From NCBI GenBank assembly GCA_046299555.1, contig JBKBHS010000002.1, positions 124,001 through 188,000 on the forward strand: DNA of 64,000 nt, given 5' to 3'. This document shows positions 26,989-36,090 of the stretch, piece by piece. Source of the DNA: CALKJP01 sp046299555 (GTDB lineage: Bacteria > Bacteroidota > Bacteroidia > JACCXN01). The position numbers were made by a program, and so were the translations under genes. The notes below the pieces were generated by a model. That model did no database searches. It was not told the DNA's origin and saw only the letters and a list, made by a program, of their open reading frames with translations. Every line of letters begins with the position of its first letter. The first letter of the stretch is position 1.

Positions 26989-27708
26989 TTAATGGTTAAA
27001 CATTGAAATTTCTTTTAAACTGATTTTACCTTCATAAATTGCTTTGCCAATAATTGCCCCATATAAATTAGCCTCTTTCAACTTATCTAAATCTTTTAAT
27101 GAGCTAATACCACCACTAGCAATCAATTTCACCATGGGATTTTTATCTATTATTTTTTTATATAAATCAATAGACGGACCTTGCAGCATACCATCTTTAG
27201 AAATATCAGTACATATACAATATTGAATTCCTGATTTTAGATAACTATCTAAAAAATCAAAAATATTTAAGGATGTTTGTTCCTGCCAACCCGATACAGC
27301 TATTTGCTCATTATTTACATCAGCTCCTAATATTATTTTTTCTGATGAATATTTAATTATCCACTCTTCTACTTTAGATTTGTTTTTTACTGCTATGCTT
27401 CCTGCTGTAATTTTATCAGCTCCACTATTAAAGGCTATTTCAATATCTTCATCGCTTTTAATGCCTCCACCAAAATCAATTTTTAGGTTTGTTTTAGAAG
27501 CAATTTTTTCTAACACTTTCCAATTAACAATATGTTGTGCTTTGGCTCCATCTAAATCAACCAGATGTAAAAACTTTATCCCTGCATCCTGAAACATCAA
27601 AGCAACCTCCAATGGGTCTTCGTTATATACTTTCATTTGTGCATAGTCGCCTTTGGTAAGCCGAACACATTTACCTTCAATTAAATCAATAGCGGGAATT
27701 AAATTCAT
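26989..27708 (-). CDS. hisA: ProFAR isomerase
   Basis: 239 residues, TIM barrel homologous to hisF. MNLIPAIDLIEGKCVRLTKG holds the catalytic Asp near residue 8; DISKDGMLQGP carries the second acidic residue region; IDFGGGIKSDED and LIASGGISS are phosphate-binding loops. It isomerises the histidine intermediate ProFAR to PRFAR. It starts 1 nt after the tatD-like stop. Confidence 0.97.
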   Translation of the reverse strand: MNLIPAIDLIEGKCVRLTKGDYAQMKVYNEDPLEVALMFQDAGIKFLHLVDLDGAKAQHIVNWKVLEKIASKTNLKIDFGGGIKSDEDIEIAFNSGADKITAGSIAVKNKSKVEEWIIKYSSEKIILGADVNNEQIAVSGWQEQTSLNIFDFLDSYLKSGIQYCICTDISKDGMLQGPSIDLYKKIIDKNPMVKLIASGGISSLKDLDKLKEANLYGAIIGKAIYEGKISLKEISMFNH

Positions 27709-27709
27709 A

Positions 27710-28360
27710 CTACGCTTTTTTAAAAACTGCTTTAAAGCGTAAAAATAGGTCTTCTTTTAATTTTTGTAAGGGAATATTTAAAATTTCTGAAGCTCTGTTA
27801 TAAACATCTTCAATTCTGTACTTCTTATTATCGTCTGTTTCTAAGAAAAATTGTGAATAAGGAATAGCTTTCAAAACTTCCGATGCCTTTAATTTTGGAT
27901 TAAACAAAGCCGCTCCAAATGACAAATAATATCCTTTATCGATTATTTGACGAGCAATGGATAAATTATTATTAAAACCATGAAAAATAACAGGCTGATT
28001 ATTTTTAAAATCTTGGAGTAATTTTAAAATTTCTTGATACGCTTTTACATTATGAATAATAATTGGCAAATTAATTTCGTTAGCCAATTGAATTTGTTTA
28101 GTAAAAATATTTTTTTGAACAGAAAGTTCCGGCCCTTTCAATTTATCTAAACCACATTCACCTACTGCGATAATGTTGGAATGAGATATTTTAAAACGAA
28201 GCTGCTGAAGTTGATTTTCGTAATTGGTTTGAATAAACCAAGGATGAATGCCACAGGAATAATAAAGCTTTGAATCATTTTCTTCCTGTGGCAATGAGTT
28301 TATAATTTCAATATGATTTTCATTACCTGAAAAATGGGTATGAATATTTACATATTGCAA
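27710..28360 (-). CDS. TatD-family metal-dependent hydrolase (short form)
   Basis: 216 residues, about 40 shorter than E. coli TatD. The metal-site motifs are present: NIHTHFSG (5-12), AVGECGLDK (about 90), PIIIHNVKAY (first His), VIFHGF (second His) and FLETDD near the end. TatD proteins are 3'-5' DNA exonucleases or related phosphoesterases. The missing length falls between the barrel strands, so activity is likely but not certain. It is encoded between gpx and hisA with nearly no spacing. Confidence 0.85.
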   Translation of the reverse strand: MQYVNIHTHFSGNENHIEIINSLPQEENDSKLYYSCGIHPWFIQTNYENQLQQLRFKISHSNIIAVGECGLDKLKGPELSVQKNIFTKQIQLANEINLPIIIHNVKAYQEILKLLQDFKNNQPVIFHGFNNNLSIARQIIDKGYYLSFGAALFNPKLKASEVLKAIPYSQFFLETDDNKKYRIEDVYNRASEILNIPLQKLKEDLFLRFKAVFKKA

Positions 28361-28365
28361 ATTAT

Positions 28366-28944
28366 TTAGTTTTTAATCCAGTCAATAATTTCTTTGTCGA
28401 GCGGATCGGTTTGAGCATTAATACTTTTAACCCATTTACCATTTTCGTCAATTAAAAATTTATGGAAATTCCATGAAATAGAAGCATCCGATACTCCGTT
28501 TAAAGATTTATTGGTTAACCATTGATACAATTCATGTTGATCTTTACCTTTTACAGAAATCTTTTCCATCATAGGAAACGTAACACCATAATTTTTTTGA
28601 CAAAAACTTGCAATTTCTTCGTTTGATCCTGGTTCTTGACCTAAGAAATTATTGGCAGGGAAACCAATAATTACAAATTTATCGCCACCATATTCTTTAT
28701 ACAATTTTTCTAATTTTTCATATTGTGGAGTTAGTCCGCATTTAGATGCAGTATTTACTACCAATACTTTTTTACCTTTTAATTGCGATAAATCAAAGTC
28801 TTTTCCATCAATAGTTTTTACTTTAAAATCGTGAAATGTTTTCATGGGTTCATTAGGATTAATGTTTGGCTTTTTATTTCCACCTTGAGCACAGCTAAGC
28901 AGAGATGAAAATAAAGTAAAAATTGCGAATGTTATTTTTTTCAT
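28366..28944 (-). CDS. glutathione-peroxidase family thiol peroxidase, lipoprotein
   Basis: The start MKKITFAIF at 28944 is preferred over an upstream ATG because it gives a lipoprotein signal with lipobox LLSC (Cys18). The mature enzyme has the peroxidatic centre NTASKCGLTPQY with Cys69 in place of selenocysteine, then GFPANNFLGQEPGS and ISWNFHKFLID, the family Gln and Trp motifs. Cys-type members usually take electrons from thioredoxin. It would sit in the envelope and reduce peroxides. It is the first gene of the run into the his genes. Confidence 0.93.
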   Translation of the reverse strand: MKKITFAIFTLFSSLLSCAQGGNKKPNINPNEPMKTFHDFKVKTIDGKDFDLSQLKGKKVLVVNTASKCGLTPQYEKLEKLYKEYGGDKFVIIGFPANNFLGQEPGSNEEIASFCQKNYGVTFPMMEKISVKGKDQHELYQWLTNKSLNGVSDASISWNFHKFLIDENGKWVKSINAQTDPLDKEIIDWIKN

Positions 28945-28995
28945 TGGATAAGTTTTAAAGCTATATAACAAACATTATAATAGAATGTTTAAAAA

Positions 28996-29029
28996 AAACA
29001 AAACCACAAATTTCTTTGTGGTTTTGTTT
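28996..29029 (-). terminator. terminator of the TonB-dependent receptor gene
   Basis: AAACAAAACCACAAA and TTTGTGGTTTTGTTT form a 15-bp perfect stem with loop TTTC. On the minus strand a run of eight T follows, 10 nt after the receptor stop. Confidence 0.92.
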
Positions 29030-29038
29030 CTATTATCT

Positions 29039-31345
29039 TTAAAATGTTAATGTAAATCCAGCGCTTGGCATAAATGGTAGCTGATTAACTCTTTCATATT
29101 TTACACGATCAAAATAGAAAATATTTTCACGGTTGTAAACATTAGTAATACTTGTAACAATATCAAGTGTCATATTTTTTCTAAATTCAAATTTGCGTTT
29201 TAGAGTAATATCAAAACGGTGATATTGAGGTAAACGCTTACTATTTAAATCTCCGTATTGAATTCCAAGTGTACCATTTGCAGTAACATAATTGGTATTA
29301 ATTCCGGTAAACTTAACATCTTCATAAAATCCTTGTGTAGGTGTAAAAGGAAATCCTGAACCATAGTTCCAACGGCAATCAAACTCCCAATTTAAATCTT
29401 TTCCAAAGGTGTAAGTTCCAACTAAATTTACATTATGTCTTCTGTCAAACACCGGATAGTATTCAATTATTCCGTCCCATCTATCAACTTTAGCAAGTGA
29501 ATACACCGCCCATATATATATTTTTTTGTATTCATATTTCAAAGTAAAATCAATACCTCTTGCTTGGCCGGTTTCTATGATAAAATCTTTTTTCTCATTA
29601 TCGGGTCGTGTAGCATTGTCGGCATTATCTTCAAAAATCTTATTTCTGTTAAGATTGGTAAGCTGTGTAAAGTTTTTGTTATATACTTCTACATTAAAAT
29701 CTAAGTTGCGAGCAATGTCAATTTCAAAACCGGCAATTACATGATTTCCTTTTTGTAAACGATGAGTTACATCTCTGGTAGTACCATCTCTTTCAGTAAA
29801 TCTATTTGGTAAATTATCAGGTCCTGACAAGAATCCATAAAATAAGTTAACCACATCACGATCTGAGTTTGCTTGGATTAAGTTTTGAGAATATAATCCA
29901 CCTGAAGCTTTAAATCTAACTCTATCATCAATATTGTATTTTAAGCCTAAACGTGGCTCGGGTGAAAAATTATTTAATGATGCGTAGTAATGAGCACGGA
30001 AGCTAGGTTCTAATACTAATTTACCCCATACTTTCTTTACTTTAACAAATGTTGCAAATTCTGTAGTATTGTCCTTTTGCATTATTTTACGATTCAATTC
30101 ATTATAGAACTGAAAATCGGTTTGAAATCCTAAAATTTCTACTCCGTATTTAATTTCATCATCCCCTCTAAATGAAGTAAAGTTGAAGCCCATATTAAAG
30201 CCATCAATACTACTCTGACGTGGAGGATTTGTACCTTCTTCTAATTTTATTAAATAAGAAGAATAAGCAAAATTACCTTCGACAAGCATAGATGAACCAC
30301 CCGGAACTAAAATGAAATTAGAACCACCACCATAGCTTCTCCAATTTAAATTTGATACAGCTTTGTATCTAACTCTGTCATTATAATTAAATCCAAAGAA
30401 ATTTACTTTGCTACCGTTAGCAGCATTTAAAGAAACTTTACCGTATAAATCGGTAAAATCAAAAGGTAATCCATTAGGATCAATATAACTATAAATAAGT
30501 TTTGAGCTTTGACTTAAATATGAATTTTTAGCAGAAAAGATAAATGATGATGATCCACCACCATCATCTTTTTGTTTTTTAATAGGCCCTTCCAATAAAA
30601 GTTTTGCACCAAAAGTGCTTGCCCCAACTTTACCTGCAAGTCGCTTTTTGTTTCCATCTTTGGTTTTAATATCCATTATAGAAGAAACACGGCCACCATA
30701 TTCAGCGCCAAAACCTCCTGTATAGATATCCGCATTTCTAATAATATCGGTATCAAAAACTGAAAATAAACCAATGGAGTGAAATGGATTGTAAACAATC
30801 ATTCCATCTAACAACACTTTATTTTGAATGGGAGAACCACCTCGGATATACAACTGACCTCCTTGGTCACCGGTAAAAACAACTCCCGGTAAAACCTGAA
30901 GATATTGAGCTAAATCGGGCTCTCCGCCTATTGTAGGTATTTGTTTAATTTCTTTTGGAGTAATTTTTACAACCGATGTTTTTACTTCGGTTTTAGCTTC
31001 TATTTTTTCTGCTGAAATATCAACCGTTTTAAGCTTTATAGTTGATTTTTGAATATATAATTTTTGATTTACTATTTGCCCGGCCTTAACCGTAACAGGC
31101 ATTTGTAAAGTGTCGTATCCTAAATAGGTAACACTAATGATGTAATCTCCCGCAGGAACTTTAATAATGCTGTAATACCCATTTACGTCTGTAGCGGCTC
31201 CATAGGTTGTTCCTTTTAAAACTACATTGGTAAAAATAACCGGCTCTCCTGTTTCTTTATCATATACAAAGCCTCTTATTGTTCCGGTATTTTGAGCAAA
31301 AACGACAGTTGGTAGAAATAAAAGCAAAAAGAAAAATCGTTGCAT
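29039..31345 (-). CDS. TonB-dependent outer-membrane receptor with carboxypeptidase-like domain
   Basis: 768 residues: signal peptide (QRFFFLLLFLPTVVFAQ), a CarboxypepD_reg-like beta domain (about 20-105, TIRGFVYDKETGEPVIFTNV), a plug domain (about 120-225, PDLAQYLQVLPGVVFTGDQG, YIRGGSPIQNKVLLDGM) and a 22-strand barrel ending in an aromatic C-terminus (AGFTLTF). Ligand unknown. No SusD partner is adjacent, so it is not a SusCD pair; siderophore, cofactor or small-molecule uptake is possible. It is a single gene with a strong terminator. Confidence 0.92.
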   Translation of the reverse strand: MQRFFFLLLFLPTVVFAQNTGTIRGFVYDKETGEPVIFTNVVLKGTTYGAATDVNGYYSIIKVPAGDYIISVTYLGYDTLQMPVTVKAGQIVNQKLYIQKSTIKLKTVDISAEKIEAKTEVKTSVVKITPKEIKQIPTIGGEPDLAQYLQVLPGVVFTGDQGGQLYIRGGSPIQNKVLLDGMIVYNPFHSIGLFSVFDTDIIRNADIYTGGFGAEYGGRVSSIMDIKTKDGNKKRLAGKVGASTFGAKLLLEGPIKKQKDDGGGSSSFIFSAKNSYLSQSSKLIYSYIDPNGLPFDFTDLYGKVSLNAANGSKVNFFGFNYNDRVRYKAVSNLNWRSYGGGSNFILVPGGSSMLVEGNFAYSSYLIKLEEGTNPPRQSSIDGFNMGFNFTSFRGDDEIKYGVEILGFQTDFQFYNELNRKIMQKDNTTEFATFVKVKKVWGKLVLEPSFRAHYYASLNNFSPEPRLGLKYNIDDRVRFKASGGLYSQNLIQANSDRDVVNLFYGFLSGPDNLPNRFTERDGTTRDVTHRLQKGNHVIAGFEIDIARNLDFNVEVYNKNFTQLTNLNRNKIFEDNADNATRPDNEKKDFIIETGQARGIDFTLKYEYKKIYIWAVYSLAKVDRWDGIIEYYPVFDRRHNVNLVGTYTFGKDLNWEFDCRWNYGSGFPFTPTQGFYEDVKFTGINTNYVTANGTLGIQYGDLNSKRLPQYHRFDITLKRKFEFRKNMTLDIVTSITNVYNRENIFYFDRVKYERVNQLPFMPSAGFTLTF

Positions 31346-31425
31346 ATTGTATTTTAAATATTTGTTAAAAAGGCCTCAAACCTACATTAATTTTATAAAA
31401 TCTCAAAACCATTTAAATAATCAAT

Positions 31426-31836
31426 TTATTTCTTCTCAGAAAGTTCTAATATGCGGTCAAACTCATTCTTTGTTACAGGACAAACAGACAATCTGCTTTG
31501 CTTAACCAATGCCATATTTTTTAGTATTTCATCTGATTTTATCTGACTTAAACTAACCGGATTTTTTAATGTTTTCTTAGGTTTTAAATCTACCACTACC
31601 CAATTTTTATCATCTGTTGTGGGGTCTTGATAATGTTCTTTAACAACTTCGGCAATTCCAACTACATTTAAACCTTCATTACTATGATAAAAAAGCACTA
31701 AATCGCCTTTTTTCATGGCTTTAAGATTGTTACGAGCTTGATAATTTCTTACTCCGTCCCAAAAAGTTTTACCATCTTTTAAAAATTGCTCCCATGAATA
31801 TTTAAAGGGTTCTGATTTTACTAGCCAATATTTCAT
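31426..31836 (-). CDS. EVE domain protein
   Basis: 136 residues, all one EVE (PUA-like) domain: MKYWLVKSEPFKYSWEQF, FWDGVRNYQARNNLKAMKKG, GDLVLFYHSNEGLNVVGIAEV and ending near LSVCPVTKNEFDRILEL. Bacterial EVE proteins are thought to bind modified bases in DNA or RNA. No restriction or modification gene is adjacent here. Single gene between two outer-membrane loci. Confidence 0.93.
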   Translation of the reverse strand: MKYWLVKSEPFKYSWEQFLKDGKTFWDGVRNYQARNNLKAMKKGDLVLFYHSNEGLNVVGIAEVVKEHYQDPTTDDKNWVVVDLKPKKTLKNPVSLSQIKSDEILKNMALVKQSRLSVCPVTKNEFDRILELSEKK

Positions 31837-31876
31837 AAATCTTACTTATTTAATAATTAAATTTCGATTAATTGTA

Positions 31877-31884
31877 TATTTTTG
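31877..31884 (+). promoter_or_regulatory. -7 box upstream of the lipoprotein/OmpA pair
   Basis: TATTTTTG followed by C matches TAnnTTTG, 23 nt before the ATG at 31908. Confidence 0.4.
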
Positions 31885-31907
31885 CACCTTTAAAAAACTT
31901 TCATACT

Positions 31908-33524
31908 ATGAAAAAAAGATTTTTAATTGCAGTAGGCACTTTAATTTTTATAACAGCATGTGTAAAAGACAGTTTTGATTTCAGTAAATTAGGAAAGTCA
32001 CCTTGGAATCCTAATTTAGCTATTCCTTTAGCCCATTCAAAACTTACCATTTATGATATAATTAAACAAGCGGATAAAGATAGCAACATTATTGTTGATA
32101 ACACTAACTTTTGCACTTTGGTTTATAAAGACCGTTTATTCTCTTTAAAAGCAAATGAGATTATAAATATTCCTGATCAATCATTTAATAATAATTTGAG
32201 CTTATCATTAACGCAAGTAAATGATTTAATAAATAATGGTACTGTAACAGCAAACTTTACCCAAACCATAAATTATGCATCGGGTACTACAGAAATTGAT
32301 TCAATCATTTATAAACTATTGACTTTAAATATTTATGCTCAATCCAATTTCAATCACAATGCATCATTAGTTGTTACAATACCTTCAGCTAAGAAAAATG
32401 GCAATAGTTTTCAAGCCACCATTCCTATTAATGCAAACGCAACCAGTAATACCAATTACGATATGAGTGGTTATAGTTTTGATATGACCTTAGGTGGAAC
32501 AACCCATAATCAATTTCAAATTAATTATGCGCTAACATTAACCTATTCGGGCAACCCTGTAAACACAACTAATAATGTTGCGGTTCAAATCTCTTTCAAC
32601 AATAATCAATTTGATAGAATTTACGGATACATTGATCAAATAGCCCTTTCACCATATGAAGATTCAGTATTGGTAAAAATATTTAATAACTCATTTGGTT
32701 CAGGTTCTTTCAGATTAGTGGATCCTTACATGGATATAAGATTTAATAACTCTTTTGGCGTGCCTATTAGCGGAAGTTTTGCTTATTTAAAGGGTTATAA
32801 TCCTATTTCAAATACTTCGTTTGATATTTCTTCTTCCAGCGGTGTGCCTAATCCTTTAAATATTCCAACTCCAACTGTTGTTGGACAAACCGCAACAGGT
32901 GGATTTACATTAACCAATGCAAACACTTCCGGACTAATGACTGATATGATTAATGAACAACCTAAGTTCATAATTTATAAACTCAATTCATTTTCTAATA
33001 CCCCACCACCTGCCAACAGAAATTTTGTAATTGATACCAGTCAATTTACCATTGATATGAATCTTTATTTACCATTACATGGCAGAGCATTCGATTTTGT
33101 TTTTCAAGATACATTGGATTTTAAATTCGACAGAATTAACGAAATTGATAATGTTTTATTTAGAACCTACATCAATAATGGATTCCCTGTTGACATAAAT
33201 GTGCAAGTTTACTTTGCTTATATGTCGAGCGATACTTTAAACCCAACTATTAGTATATTAGATTCACTCGTTGTTCCAACACAAATATTTATGCGTTCAG
33301 CATCTATTGATGCAACATCAGGAAAAGTTACTGCTCCAACTGAAAAAACAACCGATGTTTATGCCGATAGAGTTAAATTAGCTCGTATTTCAGGAGCTAA
33401 CAAATTATTAATAAGAGCAACCGGAGCAAGTACCAACAATGGAAATACCAATGTAAAAATTTACTCCGATTATATTTTAGAAGTAAAATTAGGTGTTCAA
33501 ACACAAGTTAACACACAATTTTAA
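31908..33524 (+). CDS. large lipoprotein of unknown function upstream of an OmpA-type barrel
   Basis: The start at 31908 gives MKKRFLIAVGTLIFITACVK with lipobox ITAC (Cys19); an in-frame ATG 36 nt earlier would spoil the signal. About 538 mature residues, mostly beta strands, with WNPNLAIPLAHSKLTIYDI at the start and several Ig-like stretches (NNVAVQISFNNNQFDR, FAYMSSDTLNPTISILDS). No catalytic motif. It is followed after 36 nt by a barrel/OmpA fusion and ends with the same terminator, so it is probably a partner lipoprotein of that envelope protein. Not recognised. Confidence 0.6.
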   Translation: MKKRFLIAVGTLIFITACVKDSFDFSKLGKSPWNPNLAIPLAHSKLTIYDIIKQADKDSNIIVDNTNFCTLVYKDRLFSLKANEIINIPDQSFNNNLSLSLTQVNDLINNGTVTANFTQTINYASGTTEIDSIIYKLLTLNIYAQSNFNHNASLVVTIPSAKKNGNSFQATIPINANATSNTNYDMSGYSFDMTLGGTTHNQFQINYALTLTYSGNPVNTTNNVAVQISFNNNQFDRIYGYIDQIALSPYEDSVLVKIFNNSFGSGSFRLVDPYMDIRFNNSFGVPISGSFAYLKGYNPISNTSFDISSSSGVPNPLNIPTPTVVGQTATGGFTLTNANTSGLMTDMINEQPKFIIYKLNSFSNTPPPANRNFVIDTSQFTIDMNLYLPLHGRAFDFVFQDTLDFKFDRINEIDNVLFRTYINNGFPVDINVQVYFAYMSSDTLNPTISILDSLVVPTQIFMRSASIDATSGKVTAPTEKTTDVYADRVKLARISGANKLLIRATGASTNNGNTNVKIYSDYILEVKLGVQTQVNTQF

Positions 33525-33560
33525 TAAATTAATTAAAAAACCTAAAATTCTATTTGATTT

Positions 33561-36035
33561 ATGAAATCGAGATATATAATTCTATTTTCTTTGCTAATTA
33601 CATTTTATCAGTCGTTTGCACAACAAGATTTAGTTTTATACAACATGCGTTATGTACCACAACGCAATTATGCAAATCCAGCCTTGTGGAACAATGCTAA
33701 AGTAAATATTGGTTTGCCCATTATTTCCTCATATTATTTCAATTTAGGTAATAGTGGTTTTAAATACAGTGAATTAGTTCGTAAAAAAGCTAACGATTCA
33801 TTGTATTTTGATGTAGAAAACATGGTTGGAAAACTTGCCAAAAACAATTATTTGTTTTTCAACCAAAATGTAGATTTACTATCATTTGGATTTAGAGTAA
33901 AAGAAAAAAGTTATTTTTCTGTTAATATAACTGACAGATTTGATGTTAGATTCAGATATCCTAAAGATTTAATAGAATTTGCATGGAGAGGCAACGGAGC
34001 TTTACTTGATAAAGAATTGTTGTTTAATGTAGGATTTGATTTTTCGCATTATACGGAATACGGTTTAAACTATTCGCGTAAAATAAACGATAAACTAACC
34101 GTAGGTGCTCGTATTAAATATTTGAATGGTAAAGAAAATATCCAAACCAAAGCATCAGATGTTAGACTATTAACCGATTCAAAAGGATTTGATATTACGG
34201 CTCAATCCAATATTATTATTAATACATCCGGAATTGCCGATACAAGTGCCTTTTCAAATTTTGATTTTATAAAATATTATTTCAGAAGAAGCAATAATGG
34301 TGTTGCCGGAGATATTGGCGCTACTTATAAATTTAACGACCATTTTAGCATTTCAGCTTCTGCAAACGATATTGGCTATATTTCTTGGAATGCGCATGTA
34401 AGAAATTACGTAAGTAAAAATGCAAATGCTAAGTTCACTTATCAAGGTATAGAATTAAATCAATTTTTTAATGACAGTACATCAATCGATCAAGCATTCG
34501 AAAAAGTAGCCGATTCTTTGGCCAATACCTTTGAAATTGTAGAACAACAAAATGCTTATAAAAGTGGATTAGGACCAAGATTTTACTTGGGTGGAAATTA
34601 TACCATTAATCCCAATCACGACATTGGATTGCTTGTATATGCCCGTTCGTTTGATAAACGATTACATCCGGGTGTTTCGCTATCATATAATTTGCGTTTA
34701 GGACGAATTTTAGGGTTATCTGCAGCTTATTCAATTTATAATCGAGCATACAATAATTTTGGATTAGGGCTAAGCTTAAATCTTGGTTTTATGCAATGGT
34801 ATTTAGCCAGCGATAATTTAACAGGCTTTATTTTCCCTCAAAATACCAAATTAGCGCATATCCATGCCGGATTCAATATGACCTTTGGCAGAGACAAAAA
34901 AGACAGTGATAAAGATGGATTGCCTGATGATAAAGATCAATGTCCAACTACTCCTGGTCCAAAAGAATTGAATGGTTGTCCGGATAGAGATGGAGATAAA
35001 ATAATTGATATCAATGATGATTGTCCGGATGAAGCTGGTTTAGCAGAATTCAAAGGATGTCCTGATAAAGATGGAGACGGATTACCTGACAAGGAAGATG
35101 AATGTCCAGAACAAGCCGGACCAAAAGATTTAAAAGGATGTCCTGATAAAGACGAAGATGGTATAGCCGATAAAAATGATGAATGTCCTGATGTTCCGGG
35201 TAAAGCCGAATTTAACGGTTGTCCAGATAAAGATGGAGATAATTTACCTGACCATAAAGATGAATGTCCGGACGAAGCAGGTTTATTAGAATTAAACGGA
35301 TGTCCTGATAAAGATAATGATGGTGTTGCCGATAAAAACGATCGTTGTCCTGAAAAGCCGGGTCCTGCCAGCAACGATGGATGCCCTGAAGTGAAACTAA
35401 AATTAATTGATAAAGATAGAAATGTAGTAGCGGTTGCAATTCAAAATAAAGATGGCTTATTCGTGTTTGAGCAATTACCAAGCGATGAAACAGCCATGTT
35501 TATTATTGAAGGAGAGGACACAGATAACTTAAAAGTGGTAAAAGTGGTTGGCCCATCAGGAGTTATCAAAAATGCGTACAAAGATGAAAATGGAGTTATC
35601 TATCGCTTTGTACCATTAAAACCTGAAATTAATAAAATGCAAAAAGAAGAAGCTAAAGATGTGGTTATCAAATTAAATAAAGAAGAAGAAGAAATACTCA
35701 AAAAAGCTTTTGATAACTTAGAATTTGAAACCGGAAAAGCCATTATTCGTCAAAGCTCTTATGCTTCATTAGATGAGTTAGCTGAATTAATGAAGAAGAA
35801 ACCAAGTTGGAGATTAAAAATTTCAGGCCATACCGATAACCAAGGTAAACCTGCAAGTAACATGTTGTTATCAAAAAACAGAGCAAATGCAGTAAAAGAT
35901 TATTTAGTTAAAAAAGGTATAGATGCAAACCGTTTTAAAGTAGAATGGTTTGGTCAAACAAGACCTATTGCCGATAATAAAACTCCGGAAGGACGTCAGA
36001 AAAATAGACGTGTTGAAATGTTGATTATCGAATAA
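33561..36035 (+). CDS. outer-membrane barrel (DUF5723-like) fused to thrombospondin type 3 repeats and OmpA domain
   Basis: 824 residues in four parts. Signal peptide (KSRYIILFSLLITFYQSFA). A barrel-like region of about 420 residues begins QDLVLYNMRYVPQRNYANPA, similar to DUF5723 or SprF-type T9SS-associated barrels. Six to seven calcium-binding TSP3 repeats of about 25 residues (DKDGDGLPDKEDECPEQAGP) cover about 446-610. The OmpA peptidoglycan-binding domain is about 712-824 (FETGKAIIRQSSYASLDELA, GHTDNQGKPASN, GRQKNRRVEMLI). It should tie the outer membrane to peptidoglycan. It may take part in T9SS or surface assembly, which is inference. Confidence 0.85.
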   Translation: MKSRYIILFSLLITFYQSFAQQDLVLYNMRYVPQRNYANPALWNNAKVNIGLPIISSYYFNLGNSGFKYSELVRKKANDSLYFDVENMVGKLAKNNYLFFNQNVDLLSFGFRVKEKSYFSVNITDRFDVRFRYPKDLIEFAWRGNGALLDKELLFNVGFDFSHYTEYGLNYSRKINDKLTVGARIKYLNGKENIQTKASDVRLLTDSKGFDITAQSNIIINTSGIADTSAFSNFDFIKYYFRRSNNGVAGDIGATYKFNDHFSISASANDIGYISWNAHVRNYVSKNANAKFTYQGIELNQFFNDSTSIDQAFEKVADSLANTFEIVEQQNAYKSGLGPRFYLGGNYTINPNHDIGLLVYARSFDKRLHPGVSLSYNLRLGRILGLSAAYSIYNRAYNNFGLGLSLNLGFMQWYLASDNLTGFIFPQNTKLAHIHAGFNMTFGRDKKDSDKDGLPDDKDQCPTTPGPKELNGCPDRDGDKIIDINDDCPDEAGLAEFKGCPDKDGDGLPDKEDECPEQAGPKDLKGCPDKDEDGIADKNDECPDVPGKAEFNGCPDKDGDNLPDHKDECPDEAGLLELNGCPDKDNDGVADKNDRCPEKPGPASNDGCPEVKLKLIDKDRNVVAVAIQNKDGLFVFEQLPSDETAMFIIEGEDTDNLKVVKVVGPSGVIKNAYKDENGVIYRFVPLKPEINKMQKEEAKDVVIKLNKEEEEILKKAFDNLEFETGKAIIRQSSYASLDELAELMKKKPSWRLKISGHTDNQGKPASNMLLSKNRANAVKDYLVKKGIDANRFKVEWFGQTRPIADNKTPEGRQKNRRVEMLIIE
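34900..35391 (+). repeat. coding repeats: thrombospondin type 3 calcium-binding units
   Basis: Six to seven degenerate repeats of about 72-75 bp. Each encodes the frame DxDxDGxxDxxDxCP followed by GPKELNGCPD-like spacers. They are diverged at DNA level, so they are old protein repeats and not a recent tandem expansion. Confidence 0.85.
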
Positions 36036-36055
36036 GCTTTTTATCCTTAAATTTG

Positions 36056-36090
36056 AAACCGTGATGCACTAACTGCATCACGGTTTTTTT
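36056..36090 (+). terminator. terminator of the lipoprotein/OmpA operon, touching trmD
   Basis: AAACCGTGATGCA and TGCATCACGGTTT form a 13-bp stem around CTAAC, followed by a T-run that ends exactly at the trmD ATG. Confidence 0.9.

Noticed and set aside
28366..28971. Upstream ATG of the peroxidase gene
   Set aside because: The extra nine residues would hide the lipoprotein signal; the start at 28944 fits the lipobox distance.
34937..35374. 145-codon minus-strand frame rich in Ser, Gly and Pro
   Set aside because: It is the antisense of the thrombospondin type 3 repeats; its regularity comes from those repeats.
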